Source: Streptomyces sp. NBC_01237
GTDB taxonomy: Bacteria; Actinomycetota; Actinomycetes; Streptomycetales; Streptomycetaceae
Direction: 5' to 3'
Assembly: GCF_035917275.1 (NCBI RefSeq)
Contig: NZ_CP108509.1
Span: 1,178,001 to 1,242,000, forward strand
Length of the DNA stretch: 64,000 nt
In this document: in pieces, positions 54,987 to 63,810 of the stretch
Numbering within the stretch: position 1 is the first letter of the stretch
Layout: each line of letters opens with the position of its first letter
Notes under the pieces: model-generated
The model's database searches: none
Told to the model about the DNA's origin: nothing
The model's input: only the letters and a program-made list of their open reading frames with translations
Made by a program: the position numbers and the translations under genes

Positions 54987-55765
54987 GGTGCGGTGTCGGG
55001 GTTCCTGGTGGTGCGCAGACAGCGGCACGCCACAGGCAATTCGATCGTCCGGTCCCCCGACAGGCCCAGTTCGTCACGTGCGTACCGGGCCACCTGCTCG
55101 TCAACCGCCCGACGGGCCTCCGCCGGCAAGGCGATCGCACTGGCATCGGTGCCCAGGAGCCCGACGATCTCCTCGGCGGTGACGGTCATCGACCAGGTCA
55201 TGCGCATTTCGACGAGAGGGCTGAACAGTGTCCCGGGCGGCGGGTCCAGGGCGCGGCCCGGCGACTGCGCCGCGCCGCCGCCGCTCTCCCTGGCCCGCAA
55301 CGCGCGGGTGAACCGGTCGAGTTCGGCGACCCAGGGGACGGATACGTCCCGGTGGTTCCACAGGACGCCGAACGTACCGCCGCCACGGAGCACGCGGGCG
55401 ATCTCCGGCATGGCGCGCTGCGGGTCCATCCAGTGCCAGGCCATGGCTATCAGCAGTGCGTCGGCCTGACCGTCGGGCAGCGGCATCTGCTCGGCGGTTC
55501 CCGGCAGGAGCCGCACCTGCGGACAGTTGACGGCGAGGGTCTCGCGCATCCGCGGGTCGGGCTCGACGGCGACGATGTGCCGCACGCGGCCCACCAGGCG
55601 CCGGGTCAGCGCGCCGGTGCCGGCGGCGAGATCGACCACTGTCCCGCAGTCGTCCGGGAGGAGCCAGTCCAGGGCCTCCGGCGGCACGCTGGGCCGGTAC
55701 CGGTCGTAACGATCGACGATCTCACCGAAGGACAGTGCTCGCGCTCCGCTGTCGACAGTGCCCAT
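54983..55765 (-). CDS. Class I SAM-dependent methyltransferase
   Basis: The 260-residue protein has motif I VVDLAAGTGALTRRL, an acidic residue at VAVEPDP and the post-motif II ALLIAMAWHWMDPQRAMPEIARVL. This puts it in the Methyltransf_11 group, which acts on small molecules (C-, N- or O-). It begins 23 bp after the MazG-like stop and overlaps the molybdenum hydroxylase large-subunit gene, so these genes form one transcription unit. The start at 55765 has GGGGAG upstream. Confidence 0.87.
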   Translation of the reverse strand: MGTVDSGARALSFGEIVDRYDRYRPSVPPEALDWLLPDDCGTVVDLAAGTGALTRRLVGRVRHIVAVEPDPRMRETLAVNCPQVRLLPGTAEQMPLPDGQADALLIAMAWHWMDPQRAMPEIARVLRGGGTFGVLWNHRDVSVPWVAELDRFTRALRARESGGGAAQSPGRALDPPPGTLFSPLVEMRMTWSMTVTAEEIVGLLGTDASAIALPAEARRAVDEQVARYARDELGLSGDRTIELPVACRCLRTTRNPDTAP

Positions 55766-55788
55766 GACGTTCTCAGCTCCCCTGTCTC

Positions 55789-56052
55789 TCAATCCGGACG
55801 TGCCGCGTTCTTGTCGACCTTCGTCCGGACGGCTTCCTGCAGATCGAGGCCGGCCATCTCGGCGATGCTCGTCGCATAGAGGACGACATCGGCGAGTTCC
55901 TCCCCGAGGATCTCCGTCCCCTTCCGCCATGAGGTGAAGGCCGCGGCCGCCTTTTCCTGGAGCATGCAGAACTCCAGGGGCAAGTCGGTGGTGTTGTATC
56001 CCTTCAGCACCTTGTTGTCCCATGCGATTCGCTGCACAGAATTGATGTCCAA
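55789..56052 (-). CDS. MazG-like pyrophosphohydrolase-fold protein
   Basis: The 87-residue protein begins at a TTG (56052) preceded by GGGAG. It aligns with small all-alpha MazG-like NTP pyrophosphohydrolases (RIAWDNKVLKGYNTTDLPLEF, then GEELADVVLYATSIAEM). The first metal-binding set normally reads EExAE; here it is EKAAAA, so two acidic ligands are replaced, while the second set EELAD is intact. Catalysis may be weak or lost. It is first in the operon with the methyltransferase and molybdenum hydroxylase. A broken relative lies at 45410-45522. Confidence 0.8.
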   Translation of the reverse strand: MDINSVQRIAWDNKVLKGYNTTDLPLEFCMLQEKAAAAFTSWRKGTEILGEELADVVLYATSIAEMAGLDLQEAVRTKVDKNAARPD

Positions 56053-56231
56053 GTTTTTCTCCCGGAGAGCGGACCTGCTCGTGCTCGTTGGAATACGAAG
56101 CGATACTCCTGCCGAGCTGTCGCCGTGTCTAGTGGCCCATCGACCATGGAGCATCGGCCATGTCACCCCGACGGCCGTGAATGGGTAGTGTCTGATCGCC
56201 GGCCCTGCCCCGCATTCGATGGGGACGCAGT
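56024..56231. repeat. Dispersed repeat, copy B (MazG 5' region)
   Basis: This is the counterpart of 45494-45712. It covers the first codons of the intact MazG-like gene, its ribosome binding site and the upstream promoter region on the minus strand. The most conserved stretch is the 31-bp exact match at 56125-56155, which lies upstream of the start and is probably promoter sequence. Confidence 0.85.
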
Positions 56232-56589
56232 GCCGGTCAGGTCTCATGCACGAGATGTCAACGAGCTTGTTGATACGGTGACTTCGGGGCAGGATCCCCG
56301 GATCGCGGAGAAATTGACCGGTGAGGGGAAACGGATCTGGATGCTCGCCGGGAACCGGAGACCTGGGCACCGTGCTGTCCGTACTGCGGGCGACATCGGG
56401 GCCTGTGCGCGGCCGCCGGAGCCACTGACTCCGCGGTCGGCCGACGGGCGGCGCCCTTTGTCCGGCTCCCGATGCTGCGCACCCTTGGGGAACACGGCGA
56501 ATAGCACCGCTCCCGCAGTCGCGCACTATTGCTCTCCGACCGGCGCCAGATTTTCGATGCATGTCGATGAAACGATGGGAAGCCCCTCG
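56232..56589. other. Intergenic region with a short coding-like stretch
   Basis: Between repeat copy B and the APH-like gene, the plus strand at about 56242-56370 reads VNELVDTVTSGQDPRIAEKL, with protein-like composition in frame with the APH gene. There is no good start, and I could not recognise it. It may be the remains of a gene or an N-terminal extension. A weak echo (RDxN...TSG) appears after repeat copy A. Confidence 0.4.
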
Positions 56590-57474
56590 ATGGAAGAGTT
56601 GAAATTCGAGCAGGATCTGGTGCGCGCACTGCTGCGGGATCAGCACCCGGATCTCGCGGACCTCGAACTGCGTGACGTCCACGGAGGCTGGGACAATCAG
56701 CAGTTCCGCCTCGGGGAGGAACTGGCGGTGCGCATGCCGCGTACCGAGCGGGCACCGGCTCTGCTGCGCATGGAGCAGAGGTGGCTTCCGCCGTTGGCCG
56801 AGATCCTTCCGCTGCCGACGCCCGCCCCGGTGCGCATCGGCGAGCCGTCCCCCCTGTTCGAGCACACCTGGACCATCGTGCGCTGGGTCCAGGGCGAGCC
56901 GGCCGACTACGCGCCGATCACCCGCATCGGGGCCGCCGAGGTCCTCGCGGACTTCCTGCGGGCGCTGCATCAGCAGGCACCGGCCGACGCGCCGGTCAAC
57001 CCTTCACGTGGCATCCCCCTGGCCGGATTGCCGCCCATCGACGACGTGTTCGAGGTCATTGCGGACCATGCGGACGCCGACGCCGCGCGGGAGGTGTGGG
57101 AGACGGCCGTGAAGGCACCCGCCTGGCAGGGCGCGCCGCTCTGGCTGCACGGCGACCTGCATCCGGCGAACGTGGTCGTCCAGGACGGAACGCTCGCCGG
57201 GGTGATCGACTTCGGCGAACTGTGCGCCGGCGATCCGGCGACCGATCTCTCGGCCGCCTGGATCCTGTTGCCCGCCGGAGCGGCGGGCCGGTTCTTCGAC
57301 GCCTATGAGCGTGCCGACGAAGCCACGGTCACCCGGGCCCGGGGCTGGGCCGTCCTGCGCGCCCTCAATCTGATCGCGATCGGACGCAACGGCAGGCTCG
57401 GGCTGCCCGGGGGCAAGCCGACCTGGGAACCGGCCGGCTACGCGACGCTCGAACGGGTCCTGGCGACGGACTGA
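56590..57474 (+). CDS. Aminoglycoside-phosphotransferase family protein
   Basis: The protein (about 294 residues) has the kinase catalytic loop LHGDLHPANVVV and the metal-binding GVIDFGELCAGDP. Together with the two-lobe length this is typical of the APH/HSK2 family. It phosphorylates a hydroxyl of an antibiotic or small metabolite. The ATG at 56590 has GGGAAG upstream; in-frame ATGs at 56575 and 56557 are alternatives. It opens the plus-strand side of the cluster, next to sugar genes, so self-resistance by phosphorylation is a reasonable idea. Confidence 0.87.
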   Translation: MEELKFEQDLVRALLRDQHPDLADLELRDVHGGWDNQQFRLGEELAVRMPRTERAPALLRMEQRWLPPLAEILPLPTPAPVRIGEPSPLFEHTWTIVRWVQGEPADYAPITRIGAAEVLADFLRALHQQAPADAPVNPSRGIPLAGLPPIDDVFEVIADHADADAAREVWETAVKAPAWQGAPLWLHGDLHPANVVVQDGTLAGVIDFGELCAGDPATDLSAAWILLPAGAAGRFFDAYERADEATVTRARGWAVLRALNLIAIGRNGRLGLPGGKPTWEPAGYATLERVLATD

Positions 57475-57946
57475 CCGTGCGGCTTCGCGTCGAGAACGGT
57501 CCGGCCGGCCGAAGTCCCGGCGGACGCCGCGCGCCACACCGGCCGTGAGCGCCGCTTCGTGGCGCACAACGAGAGTGCGGCGGGCCGGTGCGCGTACGGA
57601 AATGGCCGCCCTCACCCGCCCCGTACGCAACTGCCGGACGCTCCCGCACCCTCGCGCCTCCGGCCACTGCCCAGAGCAGCCACCACATGCCTCCGTCCCA
57701 ACGTCCGGGCCCGGCCGGCCGGTCGCGCCCCGGCCGATGCCGCGGCCGGGGCGGGGGGACCGCCTGCACGGGCGGTGCGAAGCGAAGTCGCGTGCCGGCA
57801 CGGGAGTTCATGAGTGCACCGAGGCGCGCCGGCCGCCACACGGACGGCAGAGCCGACCGGAGGAGCCGGGCAGCCCGTCCCTGTTTCACCGATGACCTGT
57901 CCCGTCATTCGGGTCGCCCGCGACCCCCGAGGAATCTGGAGGCCCA
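57475..57946. other. Intergenic region, no gene seen
   Basis: About 470 bp between the APH-like kinase and the glycosyltransferase. Frames on both strands are Arg/Pro-rich shadows without ribosome binding sites. It should contain the promoter of the plus-strand sugar operon starting at 57947. Confidence 0.5.
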
Positions 57947-59098
57947 GTGCCCGAGCAACCGATCGTCGTGGACGCCGGTTCGTACTCGCTGTCGGACACG
58001 TCCATCGCCGGCGCGGGGCAGCGCCTTGCCGAGATCACCCAGGTCCTCAGCCGGCACTTCCGCGTGTTCGTGGTCGCTCCGCCCGCGGCGGATCCCGTCG
58101 ATCTGGGTGAGGCCGAACTCGTCGGGGACGGCCCGGACGCGGACAGGGCCGTCGCGGCGGCGAAGGCCGTCCTGTTCTTCGACACCGCCGACCGGGACCG
58201 TCTCGAACTCGCGGTGAGCCGACGTAAGTTGATCGTCGGTGAGTGCCGTGCGCCGATCGAGCAGATGGACTTTCCGTCACTCCTGGCCCACAGCGACCCG
58301 ACCGGCGAGTACCAGCGCTATCTGGCCACCTACCAGCGGCAGATACAGGTCAGCCACCACTTCCTCTCCAGATCTCCGTCCGAGCGGACCGCGCTGCTCA
58401 CGGTGCTCTGTGCCTTCGGAAGGCTCAGGCCGGCCGACATCGTCCGCTCGCGGACGCTGGACCATCTGGTCAGCACCGTGCCGGTCGGGTTCAGCAGCGG
58501 CAGCATGCGGCTGGCCGACGCGGCAGGGGCGCGCCCCATGGCGGACTTCCTCTGGACGGGCGGTATGTGGGCGTTCTACGATCCGCTGATGCTTGTGCAG
58601 GCCATGCGTCTGCTGCGCGAGCGGGGCGTGGACGCGACGGCGGCGTTCATGTACGCGAGGCCGATCGAGGACACCCGGGCCACCATCGAGCTCGTACGAA
58701 GGACCATCGGCGAACTGGGCCTCACCAGCAGTGTCCTGCTGAACGAGGAACCGCCGGCCCTCTCCGAGCGAGACCAGTACGTCAAGGCGGCGAAGGCATT
58801 CGTCTGCATCACCAAGCCCGGTGCGGAGAACGAGACCGCCACGCGCCTTCGCCTGCGTGACACCTGGCTCCACGGTATTCCGAGCATCGTGGACGCCTTC
58901 GGCACCTCGGGCGAGGTCGTCGCCCGCGAAGGGCTGGGCGTCGCGCTGCACCGGCCGGACGCCGGGACCCTGGCCGACGCGCTGCAACAGGTGGCCGACG
59001 GCGAGGTCACCACTCCGGGCCGACGGCTGGAGCGCCTCTACGACACCACGCTGGGCGGCTTCGTGTCCTGGCTCGACGCCGAACTGGCCTCGGGCTGA
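57947..59098 (+). CDS. GT-B glycosyltransferase
   Basis: The 383-residue protein starts at a GTG with a GGAGG site. The C-terminal half has the GT4-like layout: CITKPGAENETATRLRLRDTWLHGIPSIVDAFGTSGEVV followed by LGVALHRPDAGTLADAL, a Glu-containing donor site and a late helical tail. The N-terminal Rossmann half (GAGQRLAEITQVL) resembles acceptor domains of the same group. It likely transfers the deoxysugar made by the following genes or builds a sugar intermediate. Confidence 0.78.
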   Translation: MPEQPIVVDAGSYSLSDTSIAGAGQRLAEITQVLSRHFRVFVVAPPAADPVDLGEAELVGDGPDADRAVAAAKAVLFFDTADRDRLELAVSRRKLIVGECRAPIEQMDFPSLLAHSDPTGEYQRYLATYQRQIQVSHHFLSRSPSERTALLTVLCAFGRLRPADIVRSRTLDHLVSTVPVGFSSGSMRLADAAGARPMADFLWTGGMWAFYDPLMLVQAMRLLRERGVDATAAFMYARPIEDTRATIELVRRTIGELGLTSSVLLNEEPPALSERDQYVKAAKAFVCITKPGAENETATRLRLRDTWLHGIPSIVDAFGTSGEVVAREGLGVALHRPDAGTLADALQQVADGEVTTPGRRLERLYDTTLGGFVSWLDAELASG

Positions 59099-59200
59099 CG
59101 GACGGCGGTTCCGAGCCGCGGCCGTACGCGGCGCGGGCACCGGATCTCGGAGCACCTCGTCCACCCGACCTGATGAATCACTGCGACTAGGAGCCAGAGT

Positions 59201-60319
59201 ATGGAGTACGGGGATCTCGGCGTCTCTCCCATAGTGAGCGCCCAGGCGAATTCGACACCACTGGGCGGATGCACCCTCAGCCCCGGTGTGATCGCGGCGA
59301 TGAGCGACGCGGCCAGGTATCACGTCGACATGGACAGGCTGGCGCGGGCCGCCGGCGAGTACCTGGCGGAGGCCACCGGCAGCGAGGACGCCTGGCCGGT
59401 TCTCGGCGCCGCCGCCGGCCTGGCCGTGTGCGTGGCGGCCTGCGTTGCCGGCACCGACCTGACGAGCATCCAGCGGCTGCCCGACGCCGGTGGGCGGCCC
59501 GCCGAGGTCGTGCTGCAGAAGGGCCACTCCATCAGCTACGGCGGGGCTCCGATCAGCCAGATGATCGCGCTCGGCGGCGGCCGGACGGTCGAGGTGGGGT
59601 CCGTCAACGAGACCCTTCCCGGCCATGTCGCCGGAGCCATCGGCCCGCGGACCGCGGCTCTGGTGTACGTGACGTCACACACGCACGCCGTCCATCGTCG
59701 GCAGGTGCCCCTCGCCGACCTGGTCGCGATCGGCCGGGAGCACGGCGTGCCGGTGATCGTCGACGCAGCGGGGGAAGAGGACATCAGCCGCTGGCCGGCC
59801 GAAGGCGCCGACCTGGTGATCTACAGCGGTCCCAAGGCGCTGGGCGCGCCGACCTCCGGATTCGTGTGCGGGCGGGCCGATCTGATCGAGGCCTGCCGGG
59901 CGCAGTACGCGGGCATCGCCCGGCCGATGAAGGTGGGCAAGGAGAACCTCATGGGGTTGCTCCAGGCGGTCAAGGAGTTCACGGCGACGACGCCCGAGGA
60001 GCGTGCCGCGGCTCAGTTCGCCAGGATGAGCAAGGTCGCCGCCCGGCTGGAGGGACTGCCGGGCCTCTCCGTGGCGGTCGTCGCGGACGAATCGGGGCGG
60101 GCCATCCACCGTGTGCTGCTGACCGTCGACCCGGCCGGGGCCGGACGGGATGCCCGGACTCTCGCCAGGGAAGCGGCGCAGGGCACCCCCGCCGTCCATC
60201 TCCGCGACTTCAAGATGCACCAGGGCCGGCTCGAAGTGGATCCGCGCGCCCTCGACGACGACGGCGAGGAGACGGTGGTGGCACGTCTGACCGCCCTGCT
60301 GACGGGCGACGCCGGATGA
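59201..60319 (+). CDS. SelA-like PLP-dependent enzyme
   Basis: The 372-residue fold-type I PLP protein resembles the selenocysteine synthase (SelA)/DgaE group: VIVDAAGEED with Asp188, and YSGPKALGAPTSG with the PLP Lys at K212. SelA itself is about 450 residues with an N-terminal domain absent here. Members of this group catalyse beta-elimination or aldol chemistry on amino acids and amino-sugar acids. In this sugar operon it may act on an amino sugar. Its stop overlaps the SDR start. Confidence 0.82.
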   Translation: MEYGDLGVSPIVSAQANSTPLGGCTLSPGVIAAMSDAARYHVDMDRLARAAGEYLAEATGSEDAWPVLGAAAGLAVCVAACVAGTDLTSIQRLPDAGGRPAEVVLQKGHSISYGGAPISQMIALGGGRTVEVGSVNETLPGHVAGAIGPRTAALVYVTSHTHAVHRRQVPLADLVAIGREHGVPVIVDAAGEEDISRWPAEGADLVIYSGPKALGAPTSGFVCGRADLIEACRAQYAGIARPMKVGKENLMGLLQAVKEFTATTPEERAAAQFARMSKVAARLEGLPGLSVAVVADESGRAIHRVLLTVDPAGAGRDARTLAREAAQGTPAVHLRDFKMHQGRLEVDPRALDDDGEETVVARLTALLTGDAG

Positions 60320-61254
60320 ACGAGGCTACGACGGCGCCGCGGATCGCGGTCATCGGTGCCGGCTTCCTGGGCAGCGCCCTGGCGTCCGGCGCGGCTCGTC
60401 GTGGCCTCGCGGTCACGGTGATCGGCCGTTCCGATCCCTATGGGCTCGGTGACAGCGCCTCCCCCGCCGATGTCGTGTTCGTGCCCGGCTGCGGGGCGGA
60501 GCGGCTCCCGGAGGTACTCCGCTCCGGCGTGGACGTGGTCGTCATCGCCGCCGGCGGTCACTTCCCGGTGCCCTCCGGCAGCGAGCCGGCCGCAGATGTG
60601 ATCGGAACCCTGTCGCTCGTCATCCCCGTCTGCGAGCTGGTCCGCGCCGAGAGTCCCGGGACGGCGGTGGTGCTCCTGTCGTCCGCGGGCGCCGTCTACG
60701 CCCTGGGAACGGAACCCAAGCGGGAGTCGGAAACCGCCGAGCCCACTTCGCCGTACGGGATGTCCCGCATGGTCGCCGAGCAGTACCTGGCGTACTACGG
60801 CAGAGTGCACGGGCTGCGGACGTGCGCGCTTCGATGCAGCAACATCTACGGCCGCCTCCTGCCGCGGACGCGGGGGCAGAACGTCGTCTCGGCCGCCTTC
60901 TGGAGCGCCCTGACCTCGACGCCGTTCACGCTGCACGGTGGTGGACGGCAGATCAGGGACTTCCTCCATGTGGACGACTTCGTAGGGGCGACCCTGGATC
61001 TGCTCGCCGGACATCAGCAGCTGCCGCGCGTCGTCAATGTCGGCACCGGTGTCGGGCACTCGGTATCCGACCTGATCAGCGCGGTCGAGACGGCGACGGA
61101 CTCCGTCGTGCCGACCGTCCCCGGTGCCGCCGCCATCACGGACCGGGGCCGGCTCGTCGTGGACACGGCGCTGCTGCGGTCACTGATCGGCTTCGAACCG
61201 CTGGGCCTGGCCGCCGGGGTGGCGCTCATGGCCCGTGACGTGGGAAAGAGGTAG
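60316..61254 (+). CDS. NAD-dependent epimerase/dehydratase (extended SDR)
   Basis: The 312-residue protein has the Rossmann GAGFLGSALA and the extended-SDR sugar-nucleotide features LLSSAGAVYALG, RCSNIYG and IRDFLHVDDFVGATLDLL. The catalytic YxxxK reads YGMSR, with Arg where Lys is expected. Substrate is probably an NDP-hexose (4-ketoreduction or epimerisation). It is coupled to the SelA-like gene by ATGA and precedes the 2,3-dehydratase by 4 bp. Confidence 0.87.
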   Translation: MNEATTAPRIAVIGAGFLGSALASGAARRGLAVTVIGRSDPYGLGDSASPADVVFVPGCGAERLPEVLRSGVDVVVIAAGGHFPVPSGSEPAADVIGTLSLVIPVCELVRAESPGTAVVLLSSAGAVYALGTEPKRESETAEPTSPYGMSRMVAEQYLAYYGRVHGLRTCALRCSNIYGRLLPRTRGQNVVSAAFWSALTSTPFTLHGGGRQIRDFLHVDDFVGATLDLLAGHQQLPRVVNVGTGVGHSVSDLISAVETATDSVVPTVPGAAAITDRGRLVVDTALLRSLIGFEPLGLAAGVALMARDVGKR

Positions 61255-61258
61255 CAGC

Positions 61259-62647
61259 GTGACAACCGAGGCATGCGGGGCCGAGGACTTCCTCGCGTCG
61301 GCGATGGTGACGGGGTCCCCCCTCACTCCCGATGCGAGTGCCTTCCTCGAAGAACGGGACCGGTCCGCTTCGTACGAGGTCGAGCGGGTGCCGCTGGCCG
61401 CCCTCCCGCAATGGCGGCTGGGCGAGCGGCTCGGGCATGTGTCGGGCCGGTTCTTCGGAGTCGAGGGACTGTCCGTGCGTACGGACTTCGGGCCCGTTCC
61501 GCAGTGGTGCCAGCCGATCATCGTCCAGCCCGAGATCGGCATCCTGGGCATCCTCGCCAAGCGTTTCGACGGTGTGCTGCATTTCCTCATGCAGGCGAAG
61601 ATGGAGCCCGGCAACAGCGCGTTCGTCCAGTACGCGGCGACGGTCCAGGCAACGCCGAGCAACTACCAGCGCGTGCACGGCGGCAGGTCCACCCCGTACC
61701 TGGACTACTTCATGGCGGGCACGCGACGCCGTGTTCTCTTCGACCAGCTCCTGTCCGAGCATGCCTCCTGGTACCTGTTCAAAAGGAACCGGAACATGAT
61801 CGTCGAAGTGCAGGAGGACGAAGAGGTACCGGTCGAGGAGGATTTCGCCTGGCTCACCCTGGGGCAGCTGCGCGAGCAACTCGGACTCGGCAATCGCGTC
61901 AACATGAACGCCCGTACGGTACTTTCCGGAATCTCCTACGGAGATCTCGGGAGCGGCCCCTCTCCGCAGGAGTCACGGCCCGGCGGATTCCGCTCCGATG
62001 TACTGGAGTCGCACCGGACGCCCGGCTCGGCTGCCGAGCTCTCCGGTGTCTCGACCTGGCTCATCGACCAGAAGGCGAGGTTCAGCCTCGACGTCACACG
62101 GACCGGTCTGCGGGGGCTGGACGGGTGGATCTGCGACGACGACAGCATCCGCCATCGTGACGGCCGCTATTTCGAGATCATCGGCATGTCGGTACGGGCC
62201 ACCAGCCGTGAGGTCGGTGCGTGGTGGCAGCCGATGCTCGAACCGCGCGCCGGCAACGTCGTGGCCCTGATCTGCCAGCGGCGTGCCGGGGTACTGCGAT
62301 TCCTCGCCCAGGCCATGGTCCAGCCGGGTCTGACGGACCGGCTCGAACTCGGACCGTCCATACAGTTCGTCCCCGGCGCGTACCGCGGGCCGCAGGACCA
62401 CCCGCCGCTGAGCGAGTATCTCGAAGCACCTGAATCCTGGATCCGGCTGCGGACCGTCCAGTCGGAGGACGGCGGACGCTTCTCCCGGGCCGACACCCTT
62501 CACGTCGTGATCCAGCTTCCCGAGGACCACAGCATCGAAGTCCCGGACAACTACCGGTGGATGACCCTCGGTCTGCTCAATCGCATGAACCGGCTCGGTT
62601 ACCACCTCAACGTCGAGGTGCGAAGCCTGGCCGCCTGTCTTCTGTGA
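61259..62647 (+). CDS. NDP-hexose 2,3-dehydratase
   Basis: The 462-residue protein has the internal two-fold repeat of this family: WCQPIIVQPEIGILGILAK with FLMQAKMEPGN in the first half, and WWQPMLEPRAGNVVALICQ with FLAQAMVQPG in the second. It removes the C2 hydroxyl of NDP-4-keto-6-deoxyglucose, giving the 3,4-diketo intermediate that a 3-ketoreductase then reduces on the way to 2-deoxysugars. The GTG start has AGAGG upstream. Confidence 0.93.
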   Translation: MTTEACGAEDFLASAMVTGSPLTPDASAFLEERDRSASYEVERVPLAALPQWRLGERLGHVSGRFFGVEGLSVRTDFGPVPQWCQPIIVQPEIGILGILAKRFDGVLHFLMQAKMEPGNSAFVQYAATVQATPSNYQRVHGGRSTPYLDYFMAGTRRRVLFDQLLSEHASWYLFKRNRNMIVEVQEDEEVPVEEDFAWLTLGQLREQLGLGNRVNMNARTVLSGISYGDLGSGPSPQESRPGGFRSDVLESHRTPGSAAELSGVSTWLIDQKARFSLDVTRTGLRGLDGWICDDDSIRHRDGRYFEIIGMSVRATSREVGAWWQPMLEPRAGNVVALICQRRAGVLRFLAQAMVQPGLTDRLELGPSIQFVPGAYRGPQDHPPLSEYLEAPESWIRLRTVQSEDGGRFSRADTLHVVIQLPEDHSIEVPDNYRWMTLGLLNRMNRLGYHLNVEVRSLAACLL

Positions 62648-62816
62648 CGGCCGGCGCACCTGGAGCGGCAGGACCGGCGCCGGACGGCATCGCCCCCAGG
62701 ATCCCCGCCTGCCGGTCCCCGGCGGCCGTACGTTTTGCACCCGCACGAGTTCCGCGCCCGGATGCCCGTCCGGGCGCCGTGCATCCGACTCCCCGACCGA
62801 GAGCCGTGAGAGTGAG

Positions 62817-63797
62817 ATGGACTTCCTCCTGATAGGTATGTCTAGGTTCGCGCGGCGCCGCGTTCTGCCGGCCGCGGCGGCCATGAGCGGGATCGATTCC
62901 ATCGACGTCGCCAGCGCGTACGCCGATGCCGAATCGGTCGGACAGCTCGCGAAGCTACGACGCGTCCACCGCGACTGGCGGGTGGCGCTGGACACGGCCC
63001 GCCCCGGCCTGGTCTATGTGTCGCTGGTGAACAGTGAGCACGCGGCAGCGGTGCGTCACGCCCTGAAGGCCGGTCACCACGTCGTGGTCGACAAACCCGG
63101 CCTGCTGGACCCGGACACGGCGCGGGAGATGGTGTCGCTGGCCCGGTCCTCGTCCCTCGTCCTGGCGGAGGCGGTGTGCTACAGCTTCCATCCGGCGTAC
63201 GCGCAAGTCACGTCGATCGCCGAACGGTTCGGAGGGATCACCAACGCGGTCGCGGTCTTCACGCCGCCGGTTCCCCGCGGCGACTTCCGCTACGACCGCT
63301 CCCGGGGAGGCGGCGCGTTCCTCGACACGGGTCCCTATATGGCGTCCCTGGGCAGGGTGCTCTGGCAGGCCGAACCCGAGCAGGTGAACGTGCTGGTGAG
63401 CGGGCGCACCGAGGACGGCCTGGAGACCGCGTACAGCGTGCTGGCGGGCTATCCGGGCGGCAGGACGGCCATCGGGCACTTCGGATTCACGACCGTGTAC
63501 CAGAACACGCTGCGGCTGCTGGGCAGTGGCTGCGCCATCGACATCGAGCGCCCGTTCTCGCTGCCCCCGGAGACGCAGGGCAGCATCCGAGTCCACTCCG
63601 GGGAGGCGCAGCACGTCCATCGGGTGGCCCGTGCCGACAGCATGCGGCTCTTCCTGGCCCGGGTCCTGGAAGCCGTGCGAACGGGCTCGCGGGAGTGGGA
63701 CGCCCCGCTGCTGAGCGACGCGCGAACGCTCGGCCGCATCATCGCAGCCGGGTCTTCCGCCGATCCCGCCCCCCGACGGTTCGCCGTCGGCTCGTGA
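62817..63797 (+). CDS. Gfo/Idh/MocA oxidoreductase, probable NDP-hexose 3-ketoreductase
   Basis: The 326-residue protein belongs to the Gfo/Idh family like the enzyme at 34158: LLIGMSRFARRRVLPA at the cofactor site, VVVDKPGLLDPDTA (DKP in place of EKP) and GGGAFLDTGPYM. Following the 2,3-dehydratase, it is the expected 3-ketoreductase acting on the unstable diketo sugar. The 170-bp gap after the dehydratase holds nothing recognisable. Confidence 0.87.
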   Translation: MDFLLIGMSRFARRRVLPAAAAMSGIDSIDVASAYADAESVGQLAKLRRVHRDWRVALDTARPGLVYVSLVNSEHAAAVRHALKAGHHVVVDKPGLLDPDTAREMVSLARSSSLVLAEAVCYSFHPAYAQVTSIAERFGGITNAVAVFTPPVPRGDFRYDRSRGGGAFLDTGPYMASLGRVLWQAEPEQVNVLVSGRTEDGLETAYSVLAGYPGGRTAIGHFGFTTVYQNTLRLLGSGCAIDIERPFSLPPETQGSIRVHSGEAQHVHRVARADSMRLFLARVLEAVRTGSREWDAPLLSDARTLGRIIAAGSSADPAPRRFAVGS

Positions 63798-63810
63798 CCA
63801 GCCAGGGAGC

